Source of the DNA: a virus
Strand: one strand, 5' to 3'
IMG/VR virus record: IMGVR_UViG_3300025011_000030
Coordinates: 1-64,000 of that record
Length of the DNA stretch: 64,000 nt
The notes beneath the pieces are model-generated. The model saw only the letters and a list, made by a program, of their open reading frames with translations. It did no database searches and had not been told where the DNA came from. A program made the translations under genes and the position numbers. This document shows, one piece after another, positions 41,287-49,237 of this stretch (within the stretch, counting starts at the first letter, position 1; every line of letters starts with the position of its first letter).

Positions 41287-41562
41287 ACGGCAGTTGCATT
41301 GTTCTTTCCGGGTATGTTTGTTGTTCATACAGAGAATACAGGTATAAAAATCCCACCTGACCCCAATAACTACGAAAAGCACGAATACCCTCATTGGGCA
41401 GTGTTTATAACTATTCACTGTGGTCATGCTTTTGATTATACAGTGTTGGAGGAAAATGCTAGAATTATTGCCAGTATACCTGACGATAAAATTAAGGAAA
41501 TAACTTTAGACGATTTAAAGGAGCTGGGTTGTGACGTAGAACCCAACATGACTTGGGACTGA
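41287..41562 (+). CDS. Small hypothetical protein, probable ACG start
   Basis: 91 aa from ACG 41287, nine bases after GGAGG; the alternative TTG 41299 is 21 bases away. Reads A-V-A-L-F-F-P-G-M. No family recognised. Confidence 0.5.
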   Translation, partial: TAVALFFPGMFVVHTENTGIKIPPDPNNYEKHEYPHWAVFITIHCGHAFDYTVLEENARIIASIPDDKIKEITLDDLKELGCDVEPNMTWD

Positions 41563-41595
41563 ACTACTTTTAGACAAATTGGAGGTTGACTATTT

Positions 41596-42144
41596 ATGTG
41601 CGAGTATTGTACTGAGCCATCAGGTACTAGCCGAACAGAGTTTGCCGGTGGCGATGGAATTATGTATAACGAAAACGACGGTAAACATTATCTTGTTATA
41701 GAGCACTTTAGACGTGAAATTAACCAGCTAGAAATTAGCCATTGTCCTCAGTGTGGTCGGAAGTTAGATAGTACAGAAGCGCCGGTAAACGTTGCTTCGG
41801 TTACTGTAAAGGAAAACCTTGAAATTATAAAAGAAATTATGTTGAATCAAATACGTGCACTACAAAAACGCTTTGGGTTACCTTCATTAAATTCTCCCAT
41901 ACAAACATTAACTTCCAGGTATGTGCTTGAAGACGTACCTTCAGTAAGTACCGAAAAAGTGTTCAAGTGTTACGGTTGCGGAGGTATGGAGTTTCACGAG
42001 GATGGATTGCAGGTAAACATATTAAATTCAAAGGTTGAAGTTAGTTTAGCCAGTAACTTTGCAAGTTCAAACCAACTTAAAGTTTTGATTTGTAACGGTT
42101 GTGGGCATGTTAATTTATTTTGTAAGAACGCGACTTTAGGTTAA
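41596..42144 (+). CDS. Zinc-ribbon hypothetical protein
   Basis: 182 aa; ATG with GGAGG upstream. Three Cys pairs: C-E-Y-C at the start, C-P-Q-C-G near 56, C-Y-G-C-G and C-N-G-C-G in the C-terminal half. May bind nucleic acid or proteins. Confidence 0.55.
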   Translation: MCEYCTEPSGTSRTEFAGGDGIMYNENDGKHYLVIEHFRREINQLEISHCPQCGRKLDSTEAPVNVASVTVKENLEIIKEIMLNQIRALQKRFGLPSLNSPIQTLTSRYVLEDVPSVSTEKVFKCYGCGGMEFHEDGLQVNILNSKVEVSLASNFASSNQLKVLICNGCGHVNLFCKNATLG

Positions 42145-42168
42145 TCAACGAACGGAGGTATGGTAGAG

Positions 42169-42801
42169 GTGAGTGAACAAAATACCGTAAAAGTAACCAG
42201 TTTACCGAAATGTGACTTCTGTACTAAATTGGCTAACTATGACGGCGCTACAAAGCAGGGCCCTTGGGCTTATATGTGCGATAAGCATTTTAACCAGTAC
42301 GGTAAGGGGTTAGGAATGGGAGTTGGGCAACGATTAATATTATTAGGTCAACATTATACTGAAGAGGAGTTAGATGCCTTAGAAGTTGAATGTTCGCAAT
42401 GTACTGTCGAAACTAACGTTATTTGTCACGGTTGCGGTGAATGCGAAAGTTATGTTGAGTCGCCGTTTCTAAAATTCAAAAATAAAATCTTAGCTATGAA
42501 ACCTGGGCCGGAGTTAGACGCCTTAGTAGTTGCTAAAGTTATGCCGGATGTGTCTTTTAAACAATACTCAACTATTTCTAGTATACCGTATTCAGTTGAT
42601 ATAACTGCTGCGCATGAAATAGCCCTTAAGTTGAACTATAAACTTATCCTCACTAAAGTAGATAGTGAAATATGGTTAGCCGAATTCGGTGAATACAATA
42701 GGAATTTCAGTACAGGTCAAATTATAGGTAAGACAGGTGCCGAGGCTATATGTAAAGCCGCGTTGATCATGTGCGAAATGAAAAGATTGCAGCTGAATTA
42801 A
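42169..42801 (+). CDS. Zinc finger plus phage ABA-sandwich-like protein
   Basis: 210 aa from GTG 42169 (GGAGG 10 bases upstream; the ATG 42160 touches the site). The N terminus has C-D-F-C, C-D-K-H and later C-S-Q-C and C-H-G-C-G-E-C. The second half (L-D-A-L-V-V-A-K-V-M-P, Y-S-V-D-I-T-A-A-H-E-I-A) matches the small phage ABA-sandwich domain found beside phage nucleases. Function unknown. Confidence 0.6.
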   Translation: MSEQNTVKVTSLPKCDFCTKLANYDGATKQGPWAYMCDKHFNQYGKGLGMGVGQRLILLGQHYTEEELDALEVECSQCTVETNVICHGCGECESYVESPFLKFKNKILAMKPGPELDALVVAKVMPDVSFKQYSTISSIPYSVDITAAHEIALKLNYKLILTKVDSEIWLAEFGEYNRNFSTGQIIGKTGAEAICKAALIMCEMKRLQLN

Positions 42802-42803
42802 GA

Positions 42804-43140
42804 ATGGAAAGGATAACCGTACATCAACTAATAGAACTATCACCAGGGCAAACAAAAAAAACTTCGGGAATTATGGGAACCTAAACTATACGATGTTTAT
42901 ACGTTTGGTTATGGTATGTTCCTCTTCCAATTGTCGAGACCCGAAGGTTTCAACAAAAACGAAGCGTTACCTCTTTTGTCAACAGGTCAGATGTTTAAGT
43001 TACTGGAGTGTAAGTCCGTTGAATTGAACTACAGTACTGAGTCACATCCCGTTATTTGTTTAAACGACGGCACCCAATTTAGTGCGCTCGTTCTTGTAGA
43101 CGCTCTTTGGTTAGCCGTGAAGTATGTAATAGGTAGTTGA
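42804..43140 (+). pseudogene. Frameshifted phage protein (A8 run)
   Basis: From ATG 42804 the frame reads I-E-L-S-P-G-Q-T-K-K then stops soon. In the +1 frame L-R-E-L-W-E-P-K-L-Y-D-V-Y-T-F-G-Y-G continues to the TGA at 43138. An 8-A run (42854-42861) is one base longer than needed. The conserved opening resembles the protein cut by the left window edge. No clear ribosome-binding site precedes it. Confidence 0.7.
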
Positions 43141-43252
43141 CTTTGGAAGGATTAAACGATGGCGATTTTGTTGAACTACCTGTCAACTTTCCATTGAGGA
43201 AATTGATCAAAAGCCACTTACCAGGAAACTAAATAAGTGAGGAAATAAAACA

Positions 43253-43513
43253 ATGCATGAACTTATAAATTTTATAAAAACTAAAGTTGAATATTCAGAA
43301 CATTTTGTTAATGTGAATAAAATTATTGCCATGGCTGCTTACGAGCAGTACGGGATAATGCACATAGCGCATATTAACTGTTTTAGCTTAAAAGTTTTTA
43401 AACAATTTAGAAACAATTATCCTCGATCAGAGATTAGATTAATAGTGTCGTACGAGGATAACGAAGACATAGACATAGACATAGACATATATACTATACC
43501 TACAGCTAGTTAG
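43253..43513 (+). CDS. Small hypothetical protein with D-I repeat
   Basis: 86 aa. E-D-I-D-I-D-I-D-I near the end is encoded by a GACATA tandem repeat (43467-43490). No clear Shine-Dalgarno except GAGG at 43240. Function unknown. Confidence 0.5.
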   Translation: MHELINFIKTKVEYSEHFVNVNKIIAMAAYEQYGIMHIAHINCFSLKVFKQFRNNYPRSEIRLIVSYEDNEDIDIDIDIYTIPTAS

Positions 43514-43534
43514 CCGCCTCAGGGCGGTTTTTTT
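43514..43534 (+). terminator. Rho-independent terminator
   Basis: CCGCC/GGCGG with a TCAG loop, then TTTTTTT. Confidence 0.8.
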
Positions 43535-43568
43535 AACTTTTAACCAGGTAGACAAACAAAAACAACTC

Positions 43569-43597
43569 TTGTCTATTTTCTAAATGTATTATATAAT
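43569..43597 (+). promoter_or_regulatory. Sigma-70 promoter
   Basis: TTGTCT at 43569, 17-bp spacer, TATAAT at 43592. Drives the 43640 gene. Confidence 0.75.
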
Positions 43598-43639
43598 AAT
43601 ACATGCAAGACAAATTAAATTAACAGGAGGTCAAACTTA

Positions 43640-43951
43640 ATGGCACAGTTACATCACGTGAGTTTTGTTGTAAGTACTGGTTGGGTGAAAGAGAACGACG
43701 AGGAAGTTTATTACGTATTACGTGACATGATGAACGATTTTGCAGAAGACGAAGGAAATGCCTGCACTGAGGAAGAACTGGTTGATTTTGAAGCCGGAAA
43801 TTGGTTGGTTGAATACCTGTTTCGCGACGGCGAAGTTATGTACACAGCAGGCCGGGATGGGCAGATGTTAGCTAATCAGCCTCACTGGTCAAGTGATAAA
43901 ATCCAGGATATTGAACCGGAGAAAATTGAGTTGTATAAAAGCCTAATATAG
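43640..43951 (+). CDS. Acidic hypothetical protein
   Basis: 103 aa; ATG with CAGGAGGTC upstream. Rich in Asp and Glu (E-E-E-L-V-D-F-E). A strong host-type promoter and small acidic form are common for early phage proteins that inhibit host functions, but no family is recognised. Confidence 0.6.
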   Translation: MAQLHHVSFVVSTGWVKENDEEVYYVLRDMMNDFAEDEGNACTEEELVDFEAGNWLVEYLFRDGEVMYTAGRDGQMLANQPHWSSDKIQDIEPEKIELYKSLI

Positions 43952-44050
43952 TACAGAACAACAAGGGGCTTAGTCCCCTGCCGAGCGTCCAAGAGGGCGT
44001 TGGGTAGAGGATTAAAAAAAGAATTTTAATGACGAAGGAGGTCAAAACAA

Positions 44051-44177
44051 ATGACATTAGAATTTAAAAAACACATCGCTAAAGAATTAAAAAAAAGTAA
44101 GTGGGATTTACGTGCCGGCTAATAAGGTTGAAGAGTATCATGTTATACTGTTAGAGCAACGTAAAATGGGTAAATAA
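44051..44177 (+). pseudogene. Small frameshifted gene
   Basis: ATG 44051 (AAGGAGG upstream) reads 23 codons to K-S-K-W-D-L-R-A-G and stops. In the next frame A-N-K-V-E-E-Y-H-V-I-L-L-E-Q-R-K-M-G-K follows to TAA 44175. One extra base in GCCGGC (44114-44119) would explain it; the intact peptide would be 41 aa. Confidence 0.55.
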
Positions 44178-44186
44178 ATACATCGA

Positions 44187-44213
44187 AGCACCCACCAAAA
44201 GGGTGCTTTTTTT
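44187..44213 (+). terminator. Rho-independent terminator
   Basis: AGCACCC/GGGTGCT with an ACCAAAA loop, then TTTTTT. It ends the accessory region. Confidence 0.85.
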
Positions 44214-44253
44214 AAATTTGTCGAAAATTGTGCCGGCGAGACTAAAAAATCAC

Positions 44254-44283
44254 TTGTCTAACTCAATCACTAAAGAGTATATT
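44254..44283 (+). promoter_or_regulatory. Sigma-70-like promoter for the packaging genes
   Basis: TTGTCT at 44254, 18-bp spacer, TATATT at 44278. Confidence 0.6.
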
Positions 44284-44335
44284 AACCTCTAAGTAATATA
44301 ACAGTACTCGTTTAAAATAAAGAGGGTAGAGAGCA

Positions 44336-45241
44336 ATGGAAGCAGGAAGCGCGAAAAGAGACCAGGCTTTTGAACTATTCAAAAAACATAACGGCAATAT
44401 AACTAATCAGCAAATAGCCGACATAGTAGGGGTTAAGCGAGCCACAGTATGCGGTTGGCGATATAAATTCCAATGGAACGAAAAACTAAACATAACAACA
44501 AAACAATATAAGGCAAATGAGCCACTAATAAATATAGACCCGGATGACATACCTATAGGTACTAATAACTTGAACGAGAAACAAAGATTATTTTGCCTTT
44601 ATTATGTTAAAAGCTTTAATGCTACCCAAGCAGCTATTAGAGCTGGGTACTCTAGGAACTCAGCTTACACAATAGGACATGACCTCTTAGGAAAACCCAG
44701 AATCATTTCCTGTATTCGTGAAATAAAAAGTAAAATGCGTAAAGAGGTATTCGTAGATAGTACAGATGTGTTAGATAAACATTGTAAAATAGCTTTCGCC
44801 GACATGACTGATTTTGTTGAGTTTGGGCAAAAGGCCGACCCAGTACCACCTGACCAGTCACCCGGCACTAATACGCCGCCTCAGGTCAGTAACTACGTGC
44901 ATTTGAAGTCAAGTGATGAAGTTGACGGTTCGCTGATTCAAAGTATAAAAGTAGGTAAAGACGGTGCTGTGACTGTTAAGCTACAAGACAAGTCTAAGTC
45001 GCTGGATACTTTAACAAGGTATATGGATTTAACACCTGATAGGCATAAGCGGCACATTGAGGAAGAAAAACTCGCACTCTCAAAAGAGCAGTTTGCATTA
45101 ACTAAACTGAAGGTAATGAAAGAGTTACAGCTCGCCAACGAGCCTGCTCGTGATGCGAGTAATATGACTGATGAAGAACGGAGGGCGAGAATAGATGCCC
45201 TTATCGCCAGAAGAAGAGCTGGAGCTGCAGCAACTTCTTGA
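44336..45241 (+). CDS. terS: Terminase small subunit
   Basis: 301 aa; ATG with GAGG upstream. An N-terminal HTH (I-A-D-I-V-G-V-K-R-A-T-V-C-G-W) precedes the Terminase_2-type block (N-E-K-Q-R-L-F-C-L-Y-Y-V, A-T-Q-A-A-I-R-A-G-Y-S). Recognises the packaging site. Overlaps terL by 47 bases in another frame. Confidence 0.88.
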   Translation: MEAGSAKRDQAFELFKKHNGNITNQQIADIVGVKRATVCGWRYKFQWNEKLNITTKQYKANEPLINIDPDDIPIGTNNLNEKQRLFCLYYVKSFNATQAAIRAGYSRNSAYTIGHDLLGKPRIISCIREIKSKMRKEVFVDSTDVLDKHCKIAFADMTDFVEFGQKADPVPPDQSPGTNTPPQVSNYVHLKSSDEVDGSLIQSIKVGKDGAVTVKLQDKSKSLDTLTRYMDLTPDRHKRHIEEEKLALSKEQFALTKLKVMKELQLANEPARDASNMTDEERRARIDALIARRRAGAAATS

Positions 45242-46760
45242 AGAAGAAGCTCAGCATATGGGCCGGCAATGTTTACTTGACTTTACCTTATATACATACC
45301 TGGCCTACGAGGTTAATTGGCATCATGAGGTACTGTGCGATTATTTAGATAAGTTTGTTTCCGGCGAGGTTAAACGCCTTATGATATTCTTACCTCCCAG
45401 GAACGGCAAAAGTGAGCTTGTTTCTCGGCGATTACCGGCATATATACTGGGCAAAGACCCGGATGCAAGTATTATAGCCACTAGCTATACAGCCGATTTG
45501 TCTAGTATGATGAACAGGGATGTGCAACGTATACTGGACAGCAATGATTATTCTAATTTATTCCCGGAAACTCGGTTATTTGGGTCAAACGTTAGGACGG
45601 TTGCTAAGGGTAGTTATTTAAGAAACTCGGACATTTTTGAGGTAGTAGGCCATAAAGGCGTTTATAAAAGCGCAGGTGTAGGTGGGGCTATTACTGGTAT
45701 GGGCTGTAAGTACGGTATTATAGACGACCCTATTAAAAACAGGGCTGAAGCCGAGTCAATCACTTACCGTAACGCACTTTGGGCCTGGTATACGTCAACA
45801 TTCTACACCAGGCTCGAGAAGGATGCTCGAGTACTAATAACCTTAACTCGCTGGCACGAGGATGATTTAGCTGGTAGGCTTTTAAAGTTAGCTCACGAAA
45901 ACCCTGACGCCGACCAGTGGGAAGTGATAACATTCCCGGCGTTAGCTGAAGAAATTAAGCATTCAGCCGACATAAGACAAACAGGTGAGGCATTATGGCC
46001 GGGTAAATACCCACTGAAAGAGCTCAGTACAATGAAGGCGACAATGGGTAGTTACGAGTGGAATGCCTTAATGCAGCAGCGGCCCAGCTCTGTTGGAGGT
46101 AACATCATACAAAGACAGTGGTGGAAGTATTGGCACTTCAGGGGTCAGAACTTACCTCCGGTCACCGTTAAAACACCTGACGGCGAGTACATTTTAATTG
46201 ATTCTGAAGAGCTGCCACTTAGTTTTGACGAGTTAATACAGTCTTGGGATATGGCCTTCAAAGATACTAAAGCCAGTGCCTATGTAGTAGGGCAGGTTTG
46301 GGCTCGCAGTAAAGCCCGTAAGTACTTACTTGACCAACTCCGAGATAAGATGGACTTTGTTAAAACCATACAGGCGGTTAAAACCCTAACAACTAAATGG
46401 CCTAAAGCTGTGGGTAAACTTGTAGAGGATAAAGCCAACGGGCCTGCCGTTATATCGGCCTTAAAGCGCGATGTACAAGGTTTAATTGAGGTACAGCCTG
46501 ACGGTACTAAAGAGGCTAGAGCGTTTGCTGTATCGCCTCAAATCGAGGCCGGCAACGTGTATTTACCGCACCCAATGATATTTAACTGGGTAGGCGATTT
46601 TCTAGAAGAGGTTACAAATTTTCCTAACAGTGTATACAAAGATCAGGTTGATGCAATGACCCAGGCATTAAGTCGCTTGGGTAAAAATACTACTCCGGCA
46701 AAAGATGCACTGGCCGGCGTAAATAACCCGCGTAGTAGGGCTTCACAGATGCATTGGTAA
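45195..46760 (+). CDS. terL: Terminase large subunit
   Basis: 521 aa; ATG inside the terS gene. Walker A is F-L-P-P-R-N-G-K-S-E (residues about 65-74); the Walker B acid is in Y-G-I-I-D-D-P; a nuclease-domain Asp follows in S-W-D-M-A-F-K. The ATPase/nuclease motor that packages DNA. The N-terminal part and the RxxxH blocks (L-T-R-W-H-E-D-D) resemble terminases of Mu-like and Firmicute siphophages. Confidence 0.92.
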   Translation: MPLSPEEELELQQLLEEEAQHMGRQCLLDFTLYTYLAYEVNWHHEVLCDYLDKFVSGEVKRLMIFLPPRNGKSELVSRRLPAYILGKDPDASIIATSYTADLSSMMNRDVQRILDSNDYSNLFPETRLFGSNVRTVAKGSYLRNSDIFEVVGHKGVYKSAGVGGAITGMGCKYGIIDDPIKNRAEAESITYRNALWAWYTSTFYTRLEKDARVLITLTRWHEDDLAGRLLKLAHENPDADQWEVITFPALAEEIKHSADIRQTGEALWPGKYPLKELSTMKATMGSYEWNALMQQRPSSVGGNIIQRQWWKYWHFRGQNLPPVTVKTPDGEYILIDSEELPLSFDELIQSWDMAFKDTKASAYVVGQVWARSKARKYLLDQLRDKMDFVKTIQAVKTLTTKWPKAVGKLVEDKANGPAVISALKRDVQGLIEVQPDGTKEARAFAVSPQIEAGNVYLPHPMIFNWVGDFLEEVTNFPNSVYKDQVDAMTQALSRLGKNTTPAKDALAGVNNPRSRASQMHW

Positions 46761-46777
46761 ACTTACTATAAATGCAA

Positions 46778-46794
46778 AAGTTCCTATTTGTTTA
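46778..46794 (+). repeat. 17-bp direct repeat, left copy
   Basis: AAGTTCCTATTTGTTTA; the right copy at 47028 differs at one position. The two flank the small poly-Gly gene. Confidence 0.75.
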
Positions 46795-46813
46795 AATATT
46801 GGAGTTGGTTGAA

Positions 46814-47002
46814 ATAGCTAAATACGTTATTGATGGTATATTATTTCAACATAAATTTGGAATTATCCCTTACCCTGAACAGCAAAGTAACGATACTGCC
46901 GACAACAAAAACGCCTCAGCTGACATGGAGATCTATAAAACATTTCACCACAGTGCATTAATGGCCTGTGGTGGAGGCGGTGGTGGTGGAGGTGGTAGCT
47001 AG
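46814..47002 (+). CDS. Small protein with poly-Gly tail, probable ATA start
   Basis: 62 aa from an ATA at 46814, nine bases after GGAG; TTG 46805 is closer and also possible. Reads A-K-Y-V-I-D-G-I-L-F-Q-H-K-F-G, ends in A-C then nine Gly and a Ser. The flanking 17-bp direct repeats suggest insertion or duplication. Function unknown. Confidence 0.5.
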   Translation: MAKYVIDGILFQHKFGIIPYPEQQSNDTADNKNASADMEIYKTFHHSALMACGGGGGGGGGS

Positions 47003-47027
47003 CTGTTAACGAGTACTAATAGCTTAT

Positions 47028-47044
47028 AAGTTCCTATTCGTTTA
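47028..47044 (+). repeat. 17-bp direct repeat, right copy
   Basis: AAGTTCCTATTCGTTTA; differs from the left copy at 46778 by one base. Confidence 0.75.
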
Positions 47045-47106
47045 TAGTAGTCTAGTGCTTAAAATGGCTAAGGTGTAGGTTTTACCCCGGGTAAAACATT
47101 GCACAA

Positions 47107-47128
47107 AACAGGTTTTAACCTGTTTTTG
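47107..47128 (+). terminator. Rho-independent terminator
   Basis: AACAGG-TT/AA-CCTGTT stem with T5 after. Confidence 0.6.
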
Positions 47129-47198
47129 CTGTAGGAACGACGAAATCTTGCATTGAAAACGGTCGTTCCATGTAGGAACTACATACGAATTAGACCAT

Positions 47199-47241
47199 TT
47201 CCTTAGGAAATATACCGATAATTATACGAGTTCCTTAGGAA
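47199..47241. repeat. Two TTCCTTAGGAA palindromes 32 bp apart
   Basis: Copies at 47199-47209 and 47231-47241, each followed by ATATA. The 11-bp core differs by one base from TTCCTGAGGAA in the promoter at 10773. Confidence 0.7.
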
Positions 47242-47395
47242 ATATATAGCATAAACAAGTGAGTTTCCTGTGTTCCTGCACAAAAAGTAGCCCTTTTTAT
47301 TAGGTTGGTGTTTTACCCGGGGTAAATACCATACTTTTGCTGGTTTAATATTAAACGTTACTTTAGAATATGAAATGACAAGGGAGGTCACTACA

Positions 47396-47614
47396 ATGTA
47401 CCCTATTATGCAGGTTGTTCACCGTTCAATAAACAGTGATTTGTTAAAAGTATTGAAAGCTAATAAACATACCTGCAAACGAGTTTATGACTCAGCTGGT
47501 ATGTATTGTACTTATACGAACTGTCCTAAAGAAGAACTAAAAAGAATAGCTGTTGAACTTGGTTACAAGATCAGAGAAACTGAGCTTGAAATAAGTGAGA
47601 TTACTCGTACATAA
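47396..47614 (+). CDS. Small hypothetical protein
   Basis: 72 aa from ATG 47396 (GGGAGGTC upstream). Cys pairs in H-T-C-K, M-Y-C-T and N-C-P; helical. No family recognised. Confidence 0.55.
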   Translation: MYPIMQVVHRSINSDLLKVLKANKHTCKRVYDSAGMYCTYTNCPKEELKRIAVELGYKIRETELEISEITRT

Positions 47615-47747
47615 TAAGTTCCATATAAACGTCGTTAAAAACTGTGGGTGCTTAAGGGTATTACCCGCTATAATCGAAACCGTATACGGGCAAGCTACAG
47701 CGCAGGCTGAATGATTAAAATACTATTTAGAGCCACTATTACCTCAG

Positions 47748-47779
47748 CTTAAAAAGAGTCATACTTCTTTTTATATAAT
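47748..47779 (+). promoter_or_regulatory. Bipartite phage promoter motif
   Basis: CTTAAAA at 47748 and TTATATAAT at 47771, starts 23 bp apart, before the HAD gene. Confidence 0.65.
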
Positions 47780-47811
47780 GTAGTGAAACTTATATGAAGG
47801 GAGTAGTTGAA

Positions 47812-48528
47812 TTGACTGTAGACAAACAAAAAAATCCTTCGGTGGGTGCTGTAAGTAAAAGAGTTTACATTATAGCTATTGACTTTGATGGTTGTATATG
47901 TAAGAACGGTTGGCCTGATGCTTCTAAAGGTGAACTTATTTCATCAACGGTGAACCGTATGCATGAGCAACTAAAGAAAGAACCCAATACTGAGTTTGTT
48001 CTTTGGACTTGCCGGGCAGGTAACGACTTGGAAAGTGCCAAGGAATTTATCGTTAAGCATAATTTACCCATTTTTATTTTTAACGAACCTCACCCGTCAG
48101 TATTCCCTTGGATGACAGGTGCAGAGAAGTGCCGTAAGATATTCGCTCACGAGTATTGGGATGATAGGGCTGTAACTGTTAAAGAGGTAGAGGCTACTTC
48201 AAAAACAAAACTCGCTCAACTACTTAGCGTTGCTCGTGGGTTATACGTTCTTCGGGATGAGCCTAACACTATTGACCCTTATATTTGGTTAGCTGCTCAG
48301 CTGTTAGGTATTAACGAAAGGTTAGTTAACTACGATCAACGGCATATGGCTAAAATAAAAGCTCAATACGACACAATAATTGCACTAACTGAAGAGCAAA
48401 TTAAAGCCGTTTTAAATAGTTGCGAACTTGACAAGGAAACAAGCTTAGTTGATGACCTTATCAAAATTAAGGTTTTGCTGATGTACCGTCACGAATTTGA
48501 ACAGTTACCGGAATTTAACGGTTGTTAA
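47812..48528 (+). CDS. HAD-like phosphatase
   Basis: 238 aa from TTG 47812 (GAAGGGAG upstream; ATG 47794 is within the site). I-A-I-D-F-D-G-C-I-C (residues 24-33) carries the nucleophile and DxD form of HAD motif I, L-W-T-C-R-A-G-N the motif II Thr, and E-Y-W-D-D-R-A motif IV. The last 90 residues are helical. Substrate unknown; nucleotide or polynucleotide 5'/3' phosphatase roles are possible. Confidence 0.75.
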   Translation: MTVDKQKNPSVGAVSKRVYIIAIDFDGCICKNGWPDASKGELISSTVNRMHEQLKKEPNTEFVLWTCRAGNDLESAKEFIVKHNLPIFIFNEPHPSVFPWMTGAEKCRKIFAHEYWDDRAVTVKEVEATSKTKLAQLLSVARGLYVLRDEPNTIDPYIWLAAQLLGINERLVNYDQRHMAKIKAQYDTIIALTEEQIKAVLNSCELDKETSLVDDLIKIKVLLMYRHEFEQLPEFNGC

Positions 48529-48546
48529 TTGAGGAGTGAATATTAG

Positions 48547-48759
48547 GTGCTAACCAAACTATTACAGGCTAAAGTGAGCGACCTCGAGAATGAGGTAACC
48601 ACTTTAAAGAACCAGGTGATTGGACTGGAAAAACAGAGTAATCACTATCGTAGCGAGTTAAAGTCTTTCACCGAGCAGGTGTTAGCCAACTTGGCTGTAG
48701 TGATAGCTAACTCTAAAGATACTGTTAAACGAGATTCAGCGATTATACTTAGACAGTAG
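48547..48759 (+). CDS. Coiled-coil protein
   Basis: 70 aa from GTG (GAGGAG upstream). Heptads L-L-Q-A-K-V-S-D-L-E-N-E-V-T-T-L-K-N-Q-V form a coiled coil. Possible scaffold or regulatory peptide. Confidence 0.6.
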   Translation: MLTKLLQAKVSDLENEVTTLKNQVIGLEKQSNHYRSELKSFTEQVLANLAVVIANSKDTVKRDSAIILRQ

Positions 48760-48801
48760 TCTGGTTATTTTGTTGCAAGGTTTTAGTAGGGAGGAAGTAG
48801 C

Positions 48802-48981
48802 TTGAGCGAATTAAAGCCCTGTCCTTTTTGTGGCGGTGAAGCGAAGATTAATAAAATGCCTTATGGAGATACCTATAAAGTTACTTGTTATGGTTGTGGT
48901 ATAACTATTGGGTTTACTTATAGTCATATTCACCCAAAGACGAAGGAAGAAGCTGTGACTGCGTGGAATACGAGAAATTAG
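48802..48981 (+). CDS. Lar-like restriction alleviation protein
   Basis: 59 aa from TTG (GGGAGGAAG upstream). L-K-P-C-P-F-C-G-G-E-A at the start, C-Y-G-C-G in the middle and A-V-T-A-W-N-T-R at the end are the Lar/zinc-ribbon signature. Known Lar family members relieve type I restriction; here that is inferred from the family. Confidence 0.8.
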   Translation: MSELKPCPFCGGEAKINKMPYGDTYKVTCYGCGITIGFTYSHIHPKTKEEAVTAWNTRN

Positions 48982-48984
48982 TAC

Positions 48985-49018
48985 CAAAAAAGCAGTAGGC
49001 TTTTAGTAGCCTACTGCT
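48985..49018 (-). terminator. Terminator of the minus-strand gene
   Basis: AGCAGTAGGC/GCCTACTGCT stem; A6 on the + strand gives a T6 run for the minus transcript. Confidence 0.8.
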
Positions 49019-49027
49019 ATAATTTGC

Positions 49028-49198
49028 TTACATGTATCCTCCACTCTTACGGGTTACTTTTACTTCTTTAGGTATAACTGGAGCGACTGGCTGTGATACA
49101 ATAACTTGCTCTTTAGGTATAACTGGCACTGACGGTTGAGCTACTACAGGAGTGATTTCTGTTCTATTTACAACCGGGATAACTTTTACATTTTTCAT
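49028..49198 (-). CDS. Lone minus-strand Pro/Val repeat peptide
   Basis: 56 aa, ATG at 49198 with GGGAGGTC upstream on that strand. It contains two related repeats V-A-Q-P-S-V-P-V-I-P-K-E and V-S-Q-P-V-A-P-V-I-P-K-E and ends in R-K-S-G-G-Y-M. It has a consensus promoter and leader like those at 10767 and 33779. The only gene on this strand. Likely expressed apart from the virion genes, perhaps in the prophage; function unknown. Confidence 0.75.
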   Translation of the reverse strand: MKNVKVIPVVNRTEITPVVAQPSVPVIPKEQVIVSQPVAPVIPKEVKVTRKSGGYM

Positions 49199-49237
49199 AT
49201 TGTTGACCTCCCTTTAATTTGTTTTCCTCTTTCTACT

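Larger units (their letters stand above)
47003..47395 (+). other. 393-bp region of palindromes behind the terminase genes
   Basis: No gene is seen. It holds the direct-repeat right copy (47028), GTTTTACCC/GGGTAAAAC (47081-47099), a terminator (47107), inverted GGAACGAC/GTCGTTCC, two ATTTCCTTAGGAAATAT-type palindromes 32 bp apart (47199 and 47231), and a second GTTTTACCC (47309). The arrangement suggests a packaging or other protein-binding region; cos or pac is inference. Confidence 0.5.

Noticed and set aside
43137-43229. A 30-codon frame after the frameshifted 42804 gene (T-L-E-G-L-N-D-G-D-F-V)
   Set aside because: No ribosome-binding site and no similarity to anything near; too short to accept.
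43952-44040. Hairpins GGGGCTTAGTCCCC and CGTCC/GGGCG before the 44051 peptide
   Set aside because: Short and with no match to a known RNA; left as untyped leader sequence.
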